Shown: piece after piece, positions 15,651-19,820 of the stretch
Position numbering within the stretch: position 1 is the first letter of the stretch
Layout: each line of letters starts with the position of its first letter
Assembly: GCA_038145245.1 (NCBI GenBank)
Contig: JAYQPI010000014.1
Location: 1 to 19,820 of the forward strand
Source: Fontibacterium sp038145245
Lineage (GTDB): Bacteria > Pseudomonadota > Alphaproteobacteria > Pelagibacterales > Pelagibacteraceae
Length of the DNA: 19,820 bases
Direction: 5' to 3'
The notes under the pieces: model-generated
The model's database searches: none
Seen by the model: the letters and a program-made list of their open reading frames with translations, nothing else
Told to the model about the DNA's origin: nothing
Position numbers and translations under genes: made by a program

Positions 15651-16537
15651 TATTTCTTTAGAATCTTACTTAGTCCAGACTCACCAAAATATCTAAAAAA
15701 TTCACTATCTGGTGATAATACTAATGAGGTCTCACTGCCACTAATTAAAGATTTTTCATAAGACTGCATAGCTCTGTAAAAACTAAAAAATTCAGGGTCC
15801 CTTCCAAATGCTTCTGCAAATATTTTATTTCTCAAACCGTCTCCTTCTCCTCTTAAAATTTGAGCAGTTTTTCTAGCTTCTGCTAGAATGATTGCTACTT
15901 CTTTATCTGCTTTAGATTTGATAGTTTGTCCAAGTTCAAAACCCTCTGCTCTAAATTCTTTTGCTTCACGAGTTCTTTCTGTTTGCATTCGTTTAAAAAT
16001 AGCTTCGCTATTGGCACTTGGAAGATCTGCTCTTCTTATTCGAACATCAATAACATTAATTCCAAAATCCTTAGCCTCTTCCGCTACTTCTTTTGTAATT
16101 TTACCCATCAGTTTAGTTCTATCTGTAGATATCAAATTAACTAGATTTTCTTTACCTAATACACCTCTAATCTTGGCATTAATAATTGATGACAATCTAG
16201 ACTGCGCAACTCTTTCATTTCCAACTGATATGTAAAACTTTAAAGGATCAGTAATTATAAACTTTGCATAAGCATCAACTATTATTCTTTTTTGATCTAA
16301 TGCAATAACTTCTTCAGCTGGAGCGTCAATATCTAAAACTCTTTTATCTAGTATTTGAACATTTTGTAATAAAGGTATCTTCCAATATAATCCTGCGTTT
16401 TTATAAACTTTTTTTGGCTCACCTAATTGAAGAACGATCGCTTGATGAGTTTCTTTTACAATAAAAAAAGTCGAATAAACTAAAAAGCCTGCTGCAACAA
16501 CTATAAATACCAAAGCTTTTAAAACTTTATCCTGCAT
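15650..16537 (-). CDS. hflC: FtsH protease modulator HflC (ATG start)
   Basis: HflC is a SPFH/Band 7 membrane protein that forms the HflK-HflC cage around FtsH and limits its proteolysis of membrane proteins. A single N-terminal membrane anchor (KALVFIVVAAGFLVYSTFF, about 6-24) is followed by the SPFH domain (TDPLKFYISVGN, VIDVRIRRADLP) and a helical tail with KRMQTERTREAKEFRAEGFE. I choose ATG at 16537, giving 295 residues. One codon upstream is an in-frame TTG (16540), but the ATG forms a TGATG overlap with the hflK stop, the usual coupling geometry. The last gene of the hflKC pair precedes DUF2065 with another one-base overlap. Confidence 0.94.
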   Translation of the reverse strand: MQDKVLKALVFIVVAAGFLVYSTFFIVKETHQAIVLQLGEPKKVYKNAGLYWKIPLLQNVQILDKRVLDIDAPAEEVIALDQKRIIVDAYAKFIITDPLKFYISVGNERVAQSRLSSIINAKIRGVLGKENLVNLISTDRTKLMGKITKEVAEEAKDFGINVIDVRIRRADLPSANSEAIFKRMQTERTREAKEFRAEGFELGQTIKSKADKEVAIILAEARKTAQILRGEGDGLRNKIFAEAFGRDPEFFSFYRAMQSYEKSLISGSETSLVLSPDSEFFRYFGESGLSKILKK

Positions 16538-17676
16538 CAATTTTTAGCCTCTGGTTTTTTTTGTTCAATTGTCAAATTCTTCTTTAATTCAGGAAGTGGT
16601 AAATAAGGAACAACTCCTGACCCTGATTGCTTATCTATAATAATTTTATTAACTCCCGATAAAACTTTTTCCATAGTCTCAAGATACATTCTTTCTTGAG
16701 TTACAGATTTTGCTTTTGCATACTCATTATAAATTGCAATAAATCTACTAGCCTCTCCTTCTGCTTGCGCAACTACTTCTTTTTTATAAGCTTCTGCTTC
16801 TTGAACAATTTTAGCAGCCTCTCCTCTAGCTCTTGGAATTACATCATTTGCATAAGCTTGCGCTTCATTTTGTTGCCTTTCCTTATCTGCTTTTGCAGCC
16901 TGAACATCTCTAAATGAGTCAATAACTTGCGCAGGCGGATCTGATTTTTGTGCTTGAACTTGAGTAATTTCAATTCCTGAGTTGTATTGATCTAATATCT
17001 GCTGCATTATTTTATGGGCTTCGTTTTCAATATCAGTTCTACCTTGAGTTAAAATTGATTGAATTTTTTTTCGTGCAATAATTTCTCTCATAGCGGTTTC
17101 TGCTACAGCTTTAATTGTGCCCAGTGGATCTTGGATATTAAAAAGATATTTGCTTGCATCTTTAATTACCCAAAAAACTGAATAGTTAATATCAACAATG
17201 TTTTCATCTCCGGTTAACATTGCACTTTCCTCTTTAATTTCACTTATAGCTCCAGATCTTGAACTGTCTCCTGAAGATCTAAATCCAATATCAACTCTAT
17301 TAACTCTGGTCACCTTTGGAGTCATTACAGACTCAATAGGATAAGGAAGATGATAATTTAGTCCTGGTTGAGTCATATTAACGTATTTCCCAAATCTTAA
17401 AACAACGCCTTGTTCATCAGCATCTACTCTATAAAATCCACTTAAAGCCCAAACAGCAATTGCTCCAATTATAAAAAGTGCAATTGGTTTTTTTGCATCT
17501 GGAGTTTTTGAAGAACCTCCAAAAACATTTTTCAAACCATCTTGAAATTTCTTTGCTAAATCCTCAATGTCATCAGAATTATTAGAACTAGGCTGTTTAT
17601 TAGTCTTATTAGGAGCCCCCCAAGGAGATTCCTTTTTAAGAATATCGTTAGTATTATTAGTCTTAATTAATGACAT
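16537..17676 (-). CDS. hflK: FtsH protease modulator HflK
   Basis: HflK is the larger partner of HflC in the FtsH-regulating cage. The 379-residue protein has a Gly/Asn/Ser-rich cytoplasmic N terminus with the ESPWGAP motif (16-22), one membrane segment (about 64-82), and a SPFH domain starting FYRVDADEQGVVLRFGKYV. Further markers are the ITQVQAQKSDPPAQVIDSFRDVQAAKADKE stretch and a long helical region with QAEGEASRF (split here to keep the quotation short). It is the first gene of the minus-strand cluster and lies divergent to mrp across 71 bp. Confidence 0.95.
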   Translation of the reverse strand: MSLIKTNNTNDILKKESPWGAPNKTNKQPSSNNSDDIEDLAKKFQDGLKNVFGGSSKTPDAKKPIALFIIGAIAVWALSGFYRVDADEQGVVLRFGKYVNMTQPGLNYHLPYPIESVMTPKVTRVNRVDIGFRSSGDSSRSGAISEIKEESAMLTGDENIVDINYSVFWVIKDASKYLFNIQDPLGTIKAVAETAMREIIARKKIQSILTQGRTDIENEAHKIMQQILDQYNSGIEITQVQAQKSDPPAQVIDSFRDVQAAKADKERQQNEAQAYANDVIPRARGEAAKIVQEAEAYKKEVVAQAEGEASRFIAIYNEYAKAKSVTQERMYLETMEKVLSGVNKIIIDKQSGSGVVPYLPLPELKKNLTIEQKKPEAKN

Positions 17677-17747
17677 ATTATTTTAAAAAATTGGCTTATT
17701 AATATAGGTATAAATGGTTATTTAAAAGATAATTACAATACGTCAAA
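17677..17747. promoter_or_regulatory. Divergent promoter region hflK/mrp
   Basis: This 71-bp AT-rich gap must hold start signals for both directions. Toward hflK there is TTGACG (minus strand, 17746-17741) with TTAAAT 15 bp away (17725-17720). Toward mrp, GATAAT (17728-17733) is a good -10 but has no clear -35. Neither assignment is strong, and no operator-like dyad stands out. Confidence 0.35.
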
Positions 17748-18578
17748 ATGAACGAAAAAGAAGCAAATCTTAGCAAAAACTTTATGGATCAAATTTCCCC
17801 AAAAACGCCATTTAAAAAAAATAAAATTAAAAATGTAAAAAAGATTATTGCTATTTCCAGTGGTAAAGGTGGCGTTGGCAAATCAACAATTGCTGTTAAT
17901 CTTACAATCGCTTTAAAGAATTTAAAATATAACGTTGGTATTTTAGATGCTGATATTTACGGACCGTCTATTCCTAAAATGATGGGTATCTTTGAAAAGC
18001 CTAAAAGTGAAGATGGTATAAATTTAATTCCTATAAAAAAATTTGATATTCAATGTATGTCCATAGGGTTTATGGTTTCTGAAGAAACTCCCATGATCTG
18101 GAGGGGACCAATGGTTGCCAGTACTATAAAAACTTTTGCTAATAAAGTTTTATGGGACAATATTGATTTTTTAATTATTGATTTACCTCCTGGAACCGGA
18201 GATGCCCTTTTAACTTTTTCTCAAGAAATAGATATTGATGGTGCAGTCATCGTTACAACTCCCCAAGATATTGCAATCATTGATGTAAAAAAAGGAATAG
18301 AAATGTTTAAAAGAACGAATGTAAAAATATTAGGCATTATTGAAAATATGACAAGTTTTACATCTGATGATGGTGTTGAGCATTTTATATTTGGAAAAGA
18401 CGGTGGAAAAAATATATCAAATAAATTTAATGTAGAACTTTTAGGACAAATTCCAATTAATATTAATCTTAGAAAAAACTCAGATGAAGGTTTGCCCTTT
18501 GTAGATCAATTTAAAGATCATAAAGTTACAAAAATGTTCTTAGAAATTGCAAGTAAGATTACAAAAATAATTAACTAA
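17748..18578 (+). CDS. mrp: Mrp/ApbC-type P-loop ATPase, minimal form
   Basis: Mrp/NBP35-family ATPases carry Fe-S clusters to target proteins. The 276-residue protein has the deviant Walker A SGKGGVGKST (38-47), ILDADIYGPSIPKMMG (65-80), MIWRGPMV, IIDLPPGTGDALLTFSQ (143-159) and TTPQDIAIIDVKKG. Two usual parts are missing. The N-terminal MIP18/DUF59 domain is replaced by about 30 Lys-rich residues. The cluster-binding CPxC segment after GIIENM reads TSFTSDDG, and the only cysteine in the protein is C103. The fold call is secure, but Fe-S carriage by the classical route is doubtful. The 3' end overlaps the convergent thyX by 8 bp. Confidence 0.92.
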   Translation: MNEKEANLSKNFMDQISPKTPFKKNKIKNVKKIIAISSGKGGVGKSTIAVNLTIALKNLKYNVGILDADIYGPSIPKMMGIFEKPKSEDGINLIPIKKFDIQCMSIGFMVSEETPMIWRGPMVASTIKTFANKVLWDNIDFLIIDLPPGTGDALLTFSQEIDIDGAVIVTTPQDIAIIDVKKGIEMFKRTNVKILGIIENMTSFTSDDGVEHFIFGKDGGKNISNKFNVELLGQIPININLRKNSDEGLPFVDQFKDHKVTKMFLEIASKITKIIN

Positions 18579-19521
18579 CTATAAAATTTTTTTTATCTAT
18601 TACTTCCATTAATTCGTTCCACTCTCTTTTACTAAGTCCAGAGTCTTCATAACTAACTTTATTTCCATTGATCATCGATTTTATAATTTTTAATCCTTTT
18701 GATGATAGATGAGCGGCTCCAACTCTATAATCTAAAAATGCAGCATGAGTGATTGGAACCCATTTTTTAACTGTATCTAACATTTTCTCTGCATAAACTC
18801 TAATTTCATACTGTGCATGACTATCTCCTCTTAAAAATAAAAAATTCATTAAATTTAAAAGATCAGTCTTCCAATACCACTGTGTATATGAGTTTAATGT
18901 TAAGTTCATTCTGGCAAGTTCTCTAGCTAAGCCAGATTTTTTTTCATCAATAATTGTTCCATCAAATCTTTCATTCAACATCTTTTCATAATTGTCATAA
19001 GTTCTTGTTGCATCATCTTTCAAAATATTAAGAACTTCGTCTGCTTGTGGGCCCGTGATCAAATCACCTCGACCTTGTCGATTATTAGTAGACTGTGCTG
19101 ATAATTGCTCTTTTGCTGGAATATAAAATTCTTTATCTAATATGGAGTATCTTGCTGAATACTCATTTACATTAGCTGTTCTATGTCTAATCCATTGTCT
19201 TGCTATAAAAATTGGAAGCTTTACGTGATACTTAATCTCACACATTTCAAAGGGAGTGCTATGCCAGTGTCTCATTAAATACCTTATTAAACCTTCGTCT
19301 GTTGAAACTTTTTTTGTCCCTTTTCCATAGGAGACTCTTGCAGATTGCACGATAGAACTATCATCTCCCATATAATCTATAACTCTTATAAATCCATGAT
19401 CTAATACTGGAATTGCTTCATAAAGAATCTTTTCAAGCTCAGGAGAAGTTACTCTTTTTGTTTTATTGGATTGTGATTGTTGTTCTTGAATTTCTTTTTT
19501 TTGATCTAAAGTTAGTTCCAT
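18571..19521 (-). CDS. thyX: FAD-dependent thymidylate synthase
   Basis: ThyX makes dTMP from dUMP using methylenetetrahydrofolate and reduced FAD, so it does not consume tetrahydrofolate as ThyA does. The signature RHRx7S is exact: R112-H113-R114, then S122 (RHRTANVNEYS). Also typical are SARVSYGKGTK (60-70), LMRHWHSTPFEMCEIKYHVK (82-101), LARELARMNLTLNSYTQWYW and the C-terminal FLFLRGDSHAQYEIRVYA. At 316 residues it is longer than the compact bacterial enzymes, because of a polar Gln/Lys-rich N-terminal extension (about 1-30) and a C-terminal tail. No thyA or folA is in the window. It is divergent from ssrA, and its end overlaps mrp by 8 bp. Confidence 0.97.
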   Translation of the reverse strand: MELTLDQKKEIQEQQSQSNKTKRVTSPELEKILYEAIPVLDHGFIRVIDYMGDDSSIVQSARVSYGKGTKKVSTDEGLIRYLMRHWHSTPFEMCEIKYHVKLPIFIARQWIRHRTANVNEYSARYSILDKEFYIPAKEQLSAQSTNNRQGRGDLITGPQADEVLNILKDDATRTYDNYEKMLNERFDGTIIDEKKSGLARELARMNLTLNSYTQWYWKTDLLNLMNFLFLRGDSHAQYEIRVYAEKMLDTVKKWVPITHAAFLDYRVGAAHLSSKGLKIIKSMINGNKVSYEDSGLSKREWNELMEVIDKKNFIVS

Positions 19522-19553
19522 TGTCTGCGAAATACTGAGATTTTAAATATATC

Positions 19554-19582
19554 TTTAATTTAACGATTCAAAGTCTTATATT
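19554..19582 (+). promoter_or_regulatory. Candidate ssrA promoter
   Basis: TATATT (19577-19582) is a good -10, placed 7 bp before the G at 19589 that begins a hairpin. The -35 candidate TTTAAT (19554-19559, 17-bp spacing) is weak. The same 19522-19588 gap must also hold the thyX promoter on the other strand. Confidence 0.38.
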
Positions 19583-19588
19583 ATTAGC

Positions 19589-19668
19589 GTTGGTTTTCCA
19601 ACTATGACGATAAACGAGATTCGTAATAAACATTGAGGACCAGGGGGCGGTACCCTGCACCTCCACCA
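19589..19668 (+). ncRNA. ssrA: tmRNA acceptor piece
   Basis: This part equals the 3' half of a conventional tmRNA. It opens with a perfect 5-bp hairpin GTTGG-TTTT-CCAAC (19589-19602). Next is a small ACGA/TCGT stem (19614-19624). The T-arm follows with stem CAGGG (19641-19645)/CCCTG (19653-19657) and loop GGCGGTA, not the canonical TTCRANY. Last come acceptor strand CACCTCC (19658-19664), discriminator A and encoded CCA (19666-19668). The mature 5' end may differ from 19589. Confidence 0.85.
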
Positions 19669-19680
19669 TTTTCAACTTAT
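19669..19680 (+). other. Intervening segment removed from the tmRNA precursor
   Basis: The 12 nt between the encoded CCA and the first G of the coding piece close the acceptor stem into a loop in the precursor. By analogy with other permuted tmRNAs, RNase P should cut at 19680/19681 and 3' processing should trim back to CCA at 19668. Confidence 0.75.
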
Positions 19681-19762
19681 GGGGGTGAACTAGAATCGAC
19701 TAATGTCTAAAGGCTTTTCTTTCGTCCGGTATAGTACCACCGTGAAGGACTAAAATATAAAC

Positions 19763-19792
19763 GCAAATGAACAATTTGCTCTCGCTGCCTAA
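19763..19792 (+). other. tmRNA proteolysis-tag reading frame, ANEQFALAA
   Basis: The resume codon GCA (19763-19765) opens nine codons that read ANEQFALAA, ending in TAA (19790-19792). With the alanine carried by the tmRNA itself the tag is ten residues. The LAA ending is the ClpXP/ClpAP recognition signal. The context just upstream is A-rich (ATAAAC), as usual before a resume codon. Confidence 0.9.
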
Positions 19793-19808
19793 TTAATTTA
19801 TTAATTAG
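19789..19808 (+). repeat. Perfect AT hairpin over the tmRNA tag stop codon (helix 5)
   Basis: CTAATTAAT (19789-19797) and ATTAATTAG (19800-19808) are exact reverse complements around TT, so a stem of up to eight or nine base pairs can form. It covers the TAA stop of the tag, matching the place where helix 5 encloses the end of the tag frame in other tmRNAs. Confidence 0.75.
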
Positions 19809-19820
19809 ATAAGCACGGTC

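Larger units (their letters stand above)
19589..19820 (+). ncRNA. ssrA: Circularly permuted tmRNA gene (two-piece), 3' end cut off by the window
   Basis: tmRNA rescues stalled ribosomes: it is charged with alanine, enters the A site, then supplies a short reading frame that ends in a degradation tag. Here the order is permuted: the acceptor half with its CCA end comes first, then a 12-nt spacer, then the half that begins GGGGGTGAACTAGAATCGAC and holds the tag frame. The halves pair: GGGGGUG (19681-19687) with CACCUCC (19658-19664), 7 bp including a G-U at position 3-70, the alanyl-tRNA synthetase identity signal. A further ACATT (19630-19634)/AATGT (19702-19706) pairing fits helix P2. The precursor must be cut to two RNAs held by these helices, as established for alphaproteobacteria. 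The 5' end at 19589 is predicted from the promoter and hairpin. The 3' end lies beyond the window. Confidence 0.93.
19681..19820 (+). ncRNA. ssrA: tmRNA coding piece (partial)
   Basis: This equals the 5' half of a conventional tmRNA: acceptor strand GGGGGTG, a D-arm-like AACTAGAATCGAC, P2 strand AATGT (19702-19706), then a structured stretch where pseudoknot PK1 belongs. That stretch has nested arms GGTA (19728-19731)/TACC (19735-19738) and GTCC (19724-19727)/GGAC (19747-19750). A single-stranded A-rich run then leads to the resume codon at 19763. After the tag stop comes a helix, and the sequence runs off the window. Confidence 0.88.

Noticed and set aside
15888..16235. A 115-codon plus-strand frame antisense to hflC
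   Set aside because: Shadow of the conserved SPFH coding sequence; Ser/Leu-rich with no homology that I can see.
1..19820. Search for CRISPR arrays, insertion sequences, prophage, toxin-antitoxin or other defence genes
   Set aside because: No repeated spacer arrays, transposase motifs, terminal inverted repeats or defence domains are visible. All genes belong to core metabolism, envelope or translation functions.

Overview
The window is about 20 kb of very AT-rich, densely packed bacterial core genome. Everything points to a marine alphaproteobacterium of the SAR11 clade (Pelagibacterales) or a close relative. The evidence is low G+C, spacers of 0-100 bp, many stop/start overlaps, a TrcR (DUF1013) gene, a COQ9-family gene, the order hflK-hflC-DUF2065-degP, and a circularly permuted (two-piece) tmRNA gene, which is a hallmark of alphaproteobacteria. 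The genus-level guess is inference. There are no insertion sequences, prophage genes, CRISPR arrays, tRNAs or rRNAs, and no gene-free stretch longer than about 105 bp.

Layout: (1) 43-2563, plus strand: efp, suhB and an MFS drug-efflux-type transporter. (2) 2631-5004, plus strand: rpmE, trcR, purE and purK, behind a good sigma-70-like promoter with an extended -10. (3) 5001-17676, minus strand, reading right to left: hflK, hflC, DUF2065, degP, miaA (envelope proteolysis and tRNA modification); ilvB, ilvH, ilvC, leuA (branched-chain amino acids); mreB, mreC, mreD (cell shape); and a COQ9-like gene (ubiquinone). Gaps are so small that the strand is probably read in a few long transcripts. Promoter-like sites are visible before ilvB and leuA. 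(4) 17748-18578, plus strand: mrp. (5) 18571-19521, minus strand: thyX. (6) about 19589 to the window edge, plus strand: permuted ssrA, cut by the window end.

How the genes work together: ilvB/ilvH/ilvC/leuA supply valine, isoleucine and leucine. MreBCD organises the elongation machinery. HflK/HflC restrain FtsH while DegP removes damaged periplasmic proteins. PurE/PurK carry out the two-step carboxylation of AIR. EF-P, L31, MiaA and tmRNA all serve translation.

I found no convincing new multi-gene system. The points most worth a second look are molecular. The EF-P tip loop has Asn where the modifiable Lys/Arg normally sits. Mrp lacks both its N-terminal domain and the CxxC motif. IlvB has Glu at the metal-binding Asp of the ThDP motif. 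The permuted tmRNA can be read in detail: a tag of ANEQFALAA, a G3-U70 pair, and a hairpin that swallows the tag stop codon.
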